Assembly (NCBI GenBank): GCA_013176395.1
Contig: JABMLP010000022.1
Location: 1,054,001 to 1,118,000 of the forward strand
Direction: 5' to 3'
Source of the DNA: Venturia oleaginea
Lineage: Eukaryota; Ascomycota; Dothideomycetes; Venturiales; Venturiaceae
DNA length: 64,000 bases
Shown here in pieces: positions 9,843-19,237 of the stretch (the first letter of the stretch is position 1; the number at the start of each line of letters is the position of its first letter). The position numbers and the translations under genes are program-made. The notes under the pieces were generated by a model. It saw nothing but the letters and a program-made list of their open reading frames with translations. It made no database searches and was not told where the DNA came from.

Positions 9843-10174
9843 TGTTAAGGGATGGAATCCTTCTCTCTAGCTTATCCATGACTGGATTTCCAATTGTTCT
9901 CTTGTTATTCTGCAAGCTGTCATGTTCTATTTTGCAAGCTGTCGTGTTCTATTTTGCAAGCTGTCATGTTCTATTTCGCAAGCTGCCATGTTCTATTTTG
10001 CAAGCTGTCACGTTTCCATTTAAAGATACTTTCTAGAAGGATCTATTGTAAGAGGAGGATTATATATACTAGCTATCCTTCCTGTACTTACACTTTCTTC
10101 TCTGTACTTAGATACTTGAAATATAAGCTGTCTTCCCTCACTTGCGAAACACCTTTGAGGGTTGAACTCTTACA
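9843..10174 (+). repeat. 3' LTR of element A copy 1
   Basis: 332 bp, same ends as the 5' LTR. Two differences from it lie in the 22-bp repeats (TGTCGTG for TGTCATG, and TTTCGC for TTTTGC). The same two differences occur in copy 2. Confidence 0.93.
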
Positions 10175-10433
10175 TGGCGGCTCATTGTAGTGTATGTAGT
10201 GCGGTGATGAGGTGTGCACCAGTAACAAATTGTAGCCATACTAGCAAAAAAAAAGGATGAGAAGGGCGGGGAAAAACCTATTAATCGAGGTCAGTGGGCA
10301 TTGCCTATACTTACGAGGATGGTTATATTAAGATATCTTAGGCCAAGAAACATCTCGGTATCATGTGAAGTTCATATACTTAAAACCTGATCGACAATGA
10401 TCTCATACACTCACTACTAGAATTTTCTCTATC
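10175..10433. other. Spacer between element A and solo LTR A
   Basis: These 259 bp carry no recognisable gene. The stretch is repeated at 37205-37462 with one fewer A in a homopolymer (nine versus eight). In copy 2 it is the right side of the target into which A inserted, so the same ancestral DNA continues leftwards in 29672-31021. Confidence 0.6.
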
Positions 10434-10744
10434 TGTTAAGGGATGGAATCCTTCTCTCTAGCTTATCCATGACTGGATTTCCAATTGTTCTCTTGTTATT
10501 CTGCAAGCTGCCATGTTCTATTTTGCAAGCTGTCATGTTCTATTTCGCAAGCTGCCATGTTCTATTTTGCAAGCTGTCACGTTTCCATTTAAAGATACTT
10601 TCTAGAAGGATCTATTGTAAGAGGAGGATTATATATACGAGCTATCCTTCCTGTACTTACACTTTCTTCTCTGTACTTAGATACTTCGAAATACAAGCAG
10701 TCTTCTCTCACTTGCGAAACACCTTTGAGGGTTGAACTCTTACA
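10434..10744 (+). repeat. Solo LTR of family A (copy-1 block)
   Basis: This 311-bp LTR has four 22-bp repeats. It is flanked by the exact target duplication CTATC at 10429-10433 and 10745-10749. Element C begins two bases after the right duplication. Confidence 0.95.
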
Positions 10745-10751
10745 CTATCAG

Positions 10752-11032
10752 TGTCAAAGGATAGATCCTTTCTCAACTTATTCTGGATGGATTCTTAGCA
10801 CTACCTGGTAGTCTTTCACGTGCGCCTAGCAGGGATTGTTTGAGGATTGTTTCACATGTATTTCTATTCCTTTCCATACTTCTCTGGACAACATGTCCTT
10901 TTTTTCTTATACGGAGGACATATATACTAGTCGTCCTTCCTACACTTACACTTTCTTCTCTGTACTTAGATACTTGAAATATAAGCTGTCTTCCCTCACT
11001 TGCGAAACACCTTTGAGGGTTGAACTTTTACA
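10752..11032 (+). repeat. 5' LTR of element C copy 1 (U3 variant 1)
   Basis: 281 bp, TGTCAAAGGA...CTTTTACA. The last 100 bp or so, including GTACTTAGATA (10962-10972), match the LTR of family A, while the U3 part is unrelated to it. PBS TATCTAAGTAC follows at 11034-11044, the same self-complementary pair as in element A. Confidence 0.88.
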
Positions 11033-11033
11033 T

Positions 11034-11044
11034 TATCTAAGTAC
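11034..11044 (+). promoter_or_regulatory. Self-priming primer-binding site of element C copy 1
   Basis: TATCTAAGTAC pairs perfectly with GTACTTAGATA at 10962-10972. Its sequence and spacing are those of element A, which fits C using the A replication signals. Confidence 0.7.
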
Positions 11045-11103
11045 CGCACCAATACCTCTTGCTGACAGTAAGAGAGAGTCTCTGCAGCAATCGTCAGAGC
11101 AAA

Positions 11104-11191
11104 GAGAAAGCCCTCCATCGAGCGAGGTACCGAGAAAGCCCTCCATCGAGCGAGGCACTGAGAAAGCCCTCCATTGAGCGAGGCATTGAGA
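11104..11191 (+). repeat. 28-bp tandem repeat in the C leader
   Basis: Three units of about 28 bp contain CCCTCCATCGAGCGAGG. The inverted C' leader has about four units at 17020-17140. The same core recurs singly at about 19940 and 20280 in the non-coding stretch downstream of the pogo remnant. Confidence 0.8.
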
Positions 11192-11365
11192 AAGAGTTTG
11201 CTAGGTACCTCATAACCTAGGACGGATGCTACATCTTCTCATTGTGTAGTAATCACGAACGTCGAAGATTGAGAGTTGTTGAAACTTGTCCTTTGCGAAG
11301 GGATATCAACAACGTCCAAAGTGACACCCACAAGTTGAAAGTACTCCCAGGTCAATCCTGTTGGT

Positions 11366-11628
11366 GAGTCAAGGTCCTAAAGAGGACACCCAAGCCATTT
11401 TCCGTACTCTCAGGACGAGCCTGCAGAGTCAAGGTCCTAAAGAGAACACCCCAGCCATTTCAGTACTCTCAGGAAGAGCCTGTAGAGTCAAGGTCCTAAA
11501 GAGGACACCCAAGCCATTTTCCGTACTCTCAGGACGAGCCTGCAGAGTCAAGGTCCTAAAGAGGACACCCCAGCCATTTCAGTACTCTCAGGAAGAGCCT
11601 GTAGAGTCAAGGTCCTAAAGAGGACACC
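11366..11628 (+). repeat. Alternating 60/59-bp tandem repeats in the C leader
   Basis: Units starting GAGTCAAGGTCCTAAAG lie at 11366, 11426, 11485 and 11545, with a partial unit at 11604. Odd and even units differ (ACGAGCCTGCA versus AAGAGCCTGTA), giving a 119-bp higher-order unit present twice. C' at 16469-16849 has it three times. Small open frames across the repeat are a by-product of its structure. Confidence 0.9.
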
Positions 11629-12041
11629 TAACCCAAGAAGCAAGGGCCAACCTCAAGGGCCAAACAAAAAGGAATTTCAAGAAGAGAACACTTGTCCTAA
11701 CCCAAGAAGCAAGGGCCAACCTCAAAGACCAACCTCAAGAGCCAACCTCAAGGGCCAAACAAAAAGGGAATTCAAGAGAATTCAAGCTGAGATTTTCTAG
11801 AAGGTGCTAGAATCTCCAAGAAGCAAGGGCCAACTGTAAGGGCCAATCCACAGTAAATTCTCGCAAAATTTACAAAGAGGAAATCAGAGGTCATCCTAAG
11901 ACAGCGTAGTCTTAGGAGTTGAAGCTGTAATAAGCTGAGGAAAGAAAGAGTTAGGAAGAGAGATTCAATACCCTTGACCTTCATTTCATAGTCCCTAGGA
12001 GCTCCGTCCTTAGTAATAAGGGTTGCAGAGCAGACTGTCAA

Positions 12042-12847
12042 GGATGAAATCAGTCGGAAGGAAACTCAGCCTCAGAGCCTGTACTCGATGATTGAAACGT
12101 CAATCAAGATTGATAACCGCCTATTCGAAAGAAAACTTCAGAGGAAGGGAGTTAGTTCTTATCGAGGACATGGAAACAACAGTCGTGCGAATATAGGTGT
12201 TTGAGTTGATTCATACGGACCGCAGCCAATGGAGTTCGACAAGATTCAGAGCGCTCCACGTGGATCCAAGAAAGGTACAGGTCAGAAAGCCCAAAAAGAA
12301 CAACACTGGACGTTTCACGAATCAGGGACAACGATTCGGAAACTCACCCATGGGCTCAGAACACCTCAAGGCTTTACAATCCGATGCGTCAGTACCGCCA
12401 ATCCACAACATACTGAGCTGGACGGCTTGTTATGAGGACGACTGCAAAGTACACCTATCCGAGAAGCAGAGCTCCGGATACTACCCTCGGGATAGAGGAG
12501 GTTACCAAGGTAACGGCAATGTCAAAGGACATCTCGCTATGATGAGTTCGTCATCTAGCTCACCCGGTCTTTATGGCACTCAGTTGGTATTGCCAAAAGC
12601 AGAGTATGGCACAAACCAATTCGGGGTTGGGAATACAATGGCTGCTGTCAAAGTTATCAGCAGATACCCAAGCATGAGAAAGAATCCGGAACACGATCTT
12701 CACTGGATGATTCCATCGAACTGGTACAAAGTCAAAGAATGCCCACTGTGGGAGCACAAGTCCGAGGAAGACCCAGGAGAACCAGATTGGGAATTCCACT
12801 GGTTCACGAAAAGGAAGTCAACAATACGACCCTTAGGAAGATCATGA
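12042..12847 (+). pseudogene. Gag remnant of element C copy 1
   Basis: Only the C-terminal part of a Gypsy Gag remains. Close to 12105 the translation reads IKIDNRLFERKLQRKG, the typical end of the capsid domain, then a TGA. PMEFDKIQ follows at 12227, and after a change of frame LSWTACYEDDCKVHLSEK at about 12410. The capsid N-terminus is deleted: the sequence passes straight from the A-like leader into this piece at 12041/12042. No CCHC knuckle is visible. The stops and frame changes make it non-functional. Confidence 0.7.
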
Positions 12848-13341
12848 AAATCCCAAACATCAGTACAGATGTACAGCACGTCCACCACAGACACTCACCT
12901 ATGAATTGCTGCGAGTATGAGGAATGCGATTTACCTCAGCACCAGGAAATGAAAGATCTTGGAGAAATACTCCAAGAGTTGCCAGCCATTTCCGGGAGTT
13001 GGTCTACACCAAACGAAAACGAATCTCTACAGTCTATGTCGGGCGACGACAGTGAGTCTACAGTAGAAGACAACTCCAACGAAGGAGAATCGAAGGAAGA
13101 TCTAGAGTTTATGACCTTCCGGCTCTCACGTTTGACACGAGACGTTGAACGGGCAATTGATCAGGACGATTCTCAGTGCAAAGACGTCTATCCAAATGCA
13201 TGCCTTGACTTCACCTGCCCATACCATCCGAATGGGGCAAGGAACCTTCGACACCTTGTCCGACGATTGGACATCGCAGTCAAAACAAAGCAAGCACGCA
13301 AATGGCATGAGAATTCGGGAAACGAGGAGGATCAACAGTAG
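12739..13341 (+). pseudogene. Gag-Pol linker frame of element C copy 1
   Basis: An open frame of 200 codons lies between the gag remnant and the protease. It is acidic in the middle (SGDDSESTVEDNSNEGES) and carries cysteine/histidine groups such as CCEYEECDLPQH and CPYHPNGARN, which do not form a standard CCHC knuckle. It probably represents the end of Gag or a pre-protease spacer of the B/C lineage. Function is unknown; an identical copy is at 39768-40370. Confidence 0.45.
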
Positions 13342-13352
13342 AGAGGCCCCTG

Positions 13353-15793
13353 TTGAATCCTAATGAAGCGCCTCATTTTCTGAACAACCTTGGTACATTT
13401 AAGATGCTGGTCGAAGGAAAGATCGACGACGTACCAGCATGGGCCTTCATCGACACTGGTGCCGATAGGAATCTTCTAAGCGAGAAATTGGTCGACGAAT
13501 GGAAACTACCCGTACGGTCGAAACGGCATCCATATCCACTAACTATCGCTGATGGAAGACCTGTCAACTTCAATGGAGGCATAGTGATCTACGAAGCAGA
13601 CATAATCTTGTGGATACAAGGGAGGAAAGAACAGATTGTTCTAGACGTCACGAATATTGGAGACTCGGATTTGATCATTGGTCTGCCATGGCTTCGAACT
13701 CACAATCCGCATATCGACTGGAGAACATTGACGCTCACGTTCCCAGACCAACGATATTCCGTGCAGGCTAGCATGCGCGCTAGAACACGGACAGCACAAA
13801 GACCTTTGCGGAAAAGGCCTACACACGTTGAAGTGGCATACTGCTATCGTCTCCAGACAGAGAAGGATAGGTCAGTGTTCCAAATTCCCCATGGGTACCA
13901 GGAATTTGCAGAACTTTTTAAAGGGGAATCGATCGAAGATTCTCTTCCACCACACCAACCATGGGATCATGAGATCAAGCTCAAGAATAATGAACAACCA
14001 AAGAAGTTCAAGATCTACTCATTGAGGGAAGATCAGCTTGAAACCCTTCGTGAATATATCGACGATTTCACGAAGAAGAAGTTCATCCGGGAGTCGAAGT
14101 CACCCGCCGGATATTCAGTTTTCTACGTACCCAAGCCCGATGGTTCACAACGATTGTGTGTCGACTACCAACATCTAAATGAGATTTCAGAGAAGAATGC
14201 GTACACGCTGCCTTTAATCCAGGAGTTGAGGGACAGACTCCAAGGAGCCAGATGATTCACGAAATTCGATATTCCTGCGGCTTTTCATCGAATAAGGATT
14301 AAGGAAGGTGACGAGTGGAAGACAGCATTCCGCACTCACCTTGAGCACTACGAATACCTTGTCATGCCCTTTGGTTTGACAAACGCCCCTGCGACGCTGC
14401 AAGCCTATATGAACAATGTGCTTCGCGAGCACTTAGACAAGTTTGTGTCTGTTTATATGGATGACATTTTGGTTTACTATCGAACGTTCGAAGAACACGC
14501 CAATCACGTTCGAACCGTCCTCCGCGCACTACAGATATTTAACTTGCGGCTGAAACCCTCGAAAAGCGAATTCCACAAGCAACGAATCAAGTTCGTTGGA
14601 TGTTTTGTCTCTCAAGATGGACTTGAGATGGACCCGGAAATTTACCAGAAGGTCCGCGATTGGCCGGTACCCTCGAACGTCAAAGGAGTACAGTCATTTC
14701 ACGCCTTCGCGAATTATTATCGACAATTCATCGAAAGCTTTTCCGAAGTTGCAGAGCCCCTCACGGGATTGATGAAGAAGGGGATTACCTTGGAATGGAA
14801 CGAGCATGCGCAAAAGGCCTTTGACGCACTCAAGATACGGTTAACACCACCCATTCTGCAACTGTTTAACTCAGAAAAAACAGCCACAGTCGAGGCGGAT
14901 GCGTCCGATCGAGCCCTCGGAGCATGTCTCAGCCAACCTGATTCAGATGGAAAGCTAAGACCAGTAGCTTACCACGCACGAAAATTCCTGAAAGCAGAAG
15001 TCAACTACTCCACTTCAGACAAGGAACTCATGGCCATAGTTGATGCCTTCAAGCACTGGAAGCATTATCTTGAAGGAGCGAAACACAAGATTACCGTGTA
15101 TTCCGATCACAAGAACCTGCGGAATTTCACGACGACAAAGGAATTGAATCGACGGCAACTAAGATGGTCAGAAGAACTGTCATTTTACAACTTCCATATC
15201 CTTTACAAGAAAGGAAAGGAAAACGTTAACGCCGATGCATTAAGTCGACGAGAAGACTTCATGGCAGGAGAAAAAGAGAAAGTCGAACGCGCTTTGTTCC
15301 GACAGAAGGTGATGCACTTGTGCACCAAGTCTCATCACTTCAGACAGGAAAGTCCTCTTATTGGCAAGAGGTCAGGAACGCGCAGCAAAGGATCCAGATG
15401 TACAAGGCTACATTCAATCAGCAGATCAGAATACTCGTATTGAAGACGGATTGCTCCTCTTCAACAACTTGGTATATCTTCCCACGAGCCTTAGGAAACA
15501 GTACATCCTACATCAACACGAATCTCCACTCAATGGTCATTGCCGACCAGAGATTGTCCTTTCACGACTTCAGAATACCTTCTACTTCCCGCGCATGCGA
15601 CAGGAAGTTTTCAAGGAAATAGGAAAGTGTGTTCTTTGCAAAAAGGCCAAGTACGAACGACAGAAACTGTCGCATTAGATGCCTTTGAAAGTATCTACGG
15701 TGATGTTTTTCAAAACGACGGACCGAGTCTACGTCCTCCTAGGCGTACAAAAAGCAAAACCGCCCCAACGGAAACGGGGGAGAAGAAGGGTAA
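13353..15793 (+). pseudogene. pol: Pol remnant of element C copy 1
   Basis: The protease is intact at its active site (FIDTGADRNLL). The RT begins normally, but a TGA at 14254-14256 replaces the TGG seen in the related element B. The frame then continues through NAPATLQ, YMDD and RNase H (EADASDRALGACLSQ) to about 15310, where a frameshift occurs. A third piece reaches the integrase zinc region (CVLCKKAKYER) and jumps at about 15660 to an A-like pol end (ALDAFESIYGDVFQNDGP). The integrase catalytic core and most of the C-terminal domain are deleted. It cannot make an active integrase. Confidence 0.85.
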
Positions 15794-16074
15794 TGTCAAA
15801 GGATAGATCCTTTCTCAACTTATCCTGGATGGATTCTTAGCACTACCTGGTAGTTCTCACGTGCGCCTAGCAGGGATTATTCAGGGACCGTTTCACATGC
15901 GCTTCTACTCCTTTCTATTCTCTTCTCAGGACAGCATGTCCTTTTCCTACTTGGAAGATTATATATACAAGTTGTTCTTCCTGTACCTACACTTTCTTCT
16001 TTGTACTTAGATACTTTGAAATACAAGCAGTCTTCTCTCACTTGCGAAACACCTTTGAGGGTTGAACTCTTACA
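15794..16074 (+). repeat. 3' LTR of element C copy 1 (U3 variant 2)
   Basis: 281 bp, TGTCAAAGGA...CTCTTACA, preceded by the purine tract GGGGGAGAAGAAGGG. Its U3 differs at many sites from the 5' LTR but is nearly identical to the inverted LTR at 17211-17491. Confidence 0.88.
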
Positions 16075-16468
16075 GCAACCCTTATTACTAAGGACGGAGC
16101 TCCTAGGGACTATGAAGGTCAAGGGTATTGAATCTCTCTTCCTAACTCTTTCTTTCCTCAGCTTATTACAGCTTCAACTTCTAAGACTACGCTGTCTTAG
16201 GATGACCTCTGATTTCCTCTTTGTAAATTTTGCGAGAATTTACTGTGGATTGGCCCTTACAGTTGGCCCTTGCTTCTTGGAGATTCTAGCACCTTCTAGA
16301 AAATCTCAGCTTGAATTCTCTTGAATTCCCTTTTTGTTTGGCCCTTGAGGTTGGCTCTTGAGGTTGGTCTTTGAGGTTGGCCCTTGCTTCTTGGGTTAGG
16401 ACAAGTGTTCTCTTCTTGAAATTCCTTTTTGTTTGGCCCTTGAGGTTGGCCCTTGCTTCTTGGGTTAG

Positions 16469-16849
16469 GTGTCCTCTTTAGGACCTTGACTCTACAGGCT
16501 CTTCCTGAGAGTACTGAAATGGCTGGGGTGTCCTCTTTAGGACCTTGACTCTGCAGGCTCGTCCTGAGAGTACGGAAAATGGCTTGGGTGTCCTCTTTAG
16601 GACCTTGACTCTACAGGCTCTTCCTGAGAGTACTGAAATGGCTGGGGTGTTCTCTTTAGGACCTTGACTCTGCAGGCTCGTCCTGAGAGTACGGAAAATG
16701 GCTTGGGTGTCCTCTTTAGGACCTTGACTCTACAGGCTCTTCCTGAGAGTACTGAAATGGCTGGGGTGTCCTCTTTAGGACCTTGACTCTGCAGGCTCGT
16801 CCTGAGAGTACGGAAAATGGCTTGGGTGTCCTCTTTAGGACCTTGACTC
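16469..16849 (-). repeat. 60/59-bp tandem repeats in the C' leader
   Basis: Three copies of the 119-bp double unit, against two in elements C. The difference shows unit number changing between copies. Confidence 0.88.
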
Positions 16850-17210
16850 ACCAACAGGATTGACCTGGGAGTACTTTCAACTTGTGGGTGTCACTTTGGA
16901 CGTTGTTGATATCCCTTCGCAAAGGACAAGTTTCAACAACTCTCAATCTTCGACGTTCGTGATTACTACACAATGAGAAGATGTAGCATCCGTCCTAGGT
17001 TATGAGGTACCTAGCAAACTCTTTCTCAATGCCTCGCTCAATGGAGGGCTTTCTCAGTGCCTCGCTCGATGGAGGGCTTTCTCGGTACCTCACTCGATGG
17101 AGGGCTTTCTCGGTACCTCGCTCAATGGAAGGCTTTCTCTTTGCTCTGACGATTGCTGCAGAGACTCTCTCTTACTGTCAGCAAGAGGTATTGGTGCGGT
17201 ACTTAGATAA

Positions 17211-17491
17211 TGTAAGAGTTCAACCCTCAAAGGTGTTTCGCAAGTGAGAGAAGACTGCTTGTATTTCAAAGTATCTAAGTACAAAGAAGAAAGTGTAGGT
17301 ACAGGAAGAACAACTTGTATATATAATCTTCCAAGTAGGAAAAGGACATGCTGTCCTGAGAAGAGAATAGAAAGGAGTAGAAGCGCATGTGAAACGGTCC
17401 CTGAATAATCCCTGCTAGGCGCACGTGAGAACTACCAGGTAGTGCTAAGAATCCATCCAGGATAAGTTGAGAAAGGATCTATCCTTTGACA
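17211..17491 (-). repeat. LTR of C' (U3 variant 2)
   Basis: 281 bp in reverse orientation, nearly identical to 15794-16074. Its outer end borders pogo coding sequence at 17492. Confidence 0.88.
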
Positions 17492-17492
17492 C

Positions 17493-19165
17493 CGGCGCGC
17501 TGCTGAGGCGTTTGATATACCTCCTTCAACATTAACTAGGCGATATAACGGAATTACGTATCGCCTAGATACTCGCAACGCCCGACACAAGCTCACTACG
17601 ACTGAAGAGCAGACAATTGTCCAATACATCCTCGACCTCGATTCGCGAGGATTCGCGCCCCGGCTGTGTGAGGTAGCAGATATGGCGGATAAACTACTGG
17701 GTGTACGCGGTGGAGAGCCAGTAGGGAAAAACTGGGCTGAGAGGTTCATAACGCGCTCAGATGAGCTCAAGATGGCCTTCAATCGAGCTAAGAATAGGCA
17801 GAGGATACTACAGGAAGATTCAGAGATTATTGGCGCGTGGTTCAAGCTCGTTACAGACACCAAGGCAAAGTACGGTATCCACGACGAGGATACGCACAAC
17901 TTTGACGAGATTGGCTTTCAGATGGGCGTTTTTGGGTCAATGAAGGTCGTCACAGCTTCTGAAAGACGTACACGGCCTAATTTAATCCAGCCAGGCGATC
18001 GCGAGTGGGTTACAGTTATCCAGAGCATCTGCGCCGCCGGGTATGCGACCCCGCCTGTAAGAGTTCAACCCTCAAAGGTGTTTCGCAAGTGAGAGAAGGA
18101 TTCCATCCCTTAACACCGCCATTCATTATCTACAAAGGACGCGTTCATATCTCTGCGTGGTATGAGTAGGCAGATATACCACGGAATTGGAAGCTCTCGG
18201 TCTCTGAGAACGGCTGGACAAATAATGCGCTTGGTCTTGAGTGGTTGAAGCACTTTAACGCGTATACAAAGGCGCGGCAGGTGGGGGTATACAGGCTGCT
18301 TATTTTGGACGGCCATGAGAGCCATCTCAGCCAGGATTTCAAGGACTACTGCCTCGAAAACAAGATTATAACCCTCTGCATGCCATCGCACTCGTCGCAT
18401 ATACTCCAGCCCCTTGACGTGGTCTGCTTCTCGCCGTTGAAGCGCAAGTACTCCCAACGCATCCGGGACTTGGCACGCCGACGCGTGTACCATATCAACA
18501 AGGAAGGCTTTCTCACTGCCTTCAAAGACGCGTTTTTCGACGTGTTTACGAAAGAGAACTGTCAAAAGGCCTTTGAGGCAGTAGGGCTAGTCCCTATCGA
18601 CGCGCAGGTGGTGTTGGATCGCCTTGAAGTACGGCTACGAACCCCGCCAGAAACCCATCTCCCAGAAACGCCGTGGCAGTCCAAGACTCCAAGTAATACT
18701 TATGAATTTGGATCCCAATCCAAGCTCGTAAGCGAGTCTTTTACTCGGTCACCAGTTACTGCGCAGGCAGGCTTTTCCCAGCTTGTTAAGGGCGCTGAAT
18801 TGATGCTACACCAAAACGCTCTGCTTGTTGCGCGTAACCGCGAGCTTGAAGAGCAATTAGCAGTAACAACGAACCGAAAATTGCGCAAAAGGAAGTGGAT
18901 CCAGCAAGGTGGTACTATGGAGTATGGGACTGCAGCAGCGCAGGTAGCTGCAGAGGCGTCTATAGCGCCTCAGGGATCAAAGAAGGCTCGTGGTAGTGGT
19001 GGTCAAGAAACAGCCCGACCAACTCAACGGCGCTGTAGGAACTGCGGCGCAGCTGGGCATAATGCGCGAACTTGTAAAAAAGATATCAAGATATCTTCTG
19101 AATCAGATAGCAGAACGACGGACTTAGAATCTATTGTTGATAGCGATGAAATTGAAGAGTCGTAA
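17493..19165 (+). pseudogene. Pogo/Fot1 DDE transposase, broken
   Basis: The translation starts within the N-terminal helix-turn-helix DNA-binding region (RRAAEAFDIPPSTLTRRYNG) and continues with the CENP-B-like domain (FAPRLCEVADMADKLL). The DDE core follows: first Asp in NFDEIGFQMG, second in LILDGHESHLS, third in ILQPLDVVCFSPLK. A CCHC zinc knuckle CRNCGAAGHNARTC lies near the C-terminus, as in many fungal pogo transposases. Three lesions are visible: loss of the N-terminus, the LTR remnant at 18056-18115 with its duplication, and an in-frame TAG at 18167 after SAWYE. With the LTR and one duplication disregarded, the two halves lie in one frame. Confidence 0.85.
18056..18115 (-). repeat. 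60-bp internally deleted solo LTR of family A/C
   Basis: It reads TGTAAGAGTTC...AGAGAAG joined to GGATTCCATCCCTTAACA, i.e. both ends of a family-A LTR in reverse orientation with about 250-270 bp missing between. The exact duplication CCGCC at 18051-18055 and 18116-18120 shows that it arrived by integration and shrank later. Confidence 0.9.
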
Positions 19166-19237
19166 CTTAAGTTGGTCGTGCCAAGCCTTTTTGACCCGCT
19201 CGATGGGTTGACCCGCTCGATGGTGGAATACGTTAAT

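Larger units (their letters stand above)
3992..10174 (+). mobile_element. Full-length Ty3/Gypsy chromovirus, family A copy 1
   Basis: The 6183-bp element has 332-bp LTRs, a self-complementary primer site, gag, pol with a C-terminal chromodomain, and a purine-rich tract before the 3' LTR. The two LTRs differ at two positions in the U3 repeats (at about 9943 and 9985), which indicates a fairly recent insertion. Both reading frames are open, so it may be autonomous. The flanks do not match: CGCCA on the left and TGGCG on the right. Copy 2 at 31022 has a proper TGGCG duplication, so copy 1 has probably exchanged its right side by recombination. Confidence 0.95.
10752..16074 (+). mobile_element. 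Mosaic, defective Ty3/Gypsy element C, copy 1
   Basis: The 5.3-kb element has 281-bp LTRs. From the transcription start to 12041, and from about 15661 to the 3' LTR, it resembles element A (R-U5, primer site, leader, end of pol). The middle, 12042-15660, carries gag and pol of the B lineage with large deletions. The two LTRs differ strongly in U3, unlike a simple new insertion. The flanking bases (ATCAG left, GCAAC right) do not match. It is broken in gag and pol and could move only with proteins supplied by another element. Confidence 0.85.
16075..17491 (-). mobile_element. Inverted partial element C' (5' LTR and leader only)
   Basis: The minus strand from 17491 reads: a C LTR (17491-17211), primer site TATCTAAGTAC (17209-17199), the 28-bp and 60/59-bp repeats, and the A/C-type leader ending at 16075. 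There it meets the CA end of the C LTR directly. The gag-pol part is missing. C and C' thus form a head-to-head inverted repeat with two near-identical LTRs as arms. It lies in the N-terminal part of a pogo transposase gene. Confidence 0.85.
17492..19237 (+). mobile_element. Fot1/pogo-like DNA transposon, 5'-truncated
   Basis: The left end, with the first part of the transposase, is replaced by C'. The right end carries the repeated sub-terminal motif GACCCGCTCGATGG and closes with GGAATACGTTAATA. The reverse complement of that matches AACGTATTC at the left end of the related element at 29126. It holds a 60-bp LTR remnant and a premature stop, so it is dead. Confidence 0.8.

Noticed and set aside
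11361..11618. Repetitive 85-codon frame in the C leader (also 38390-38647 and reversed at 16597-16854)
   Set aside because: It is produced by the 60/59-bp tandem repeat. Unit lengths of 119 bp are not a multiple of three, so the repeat is not protein-driven.
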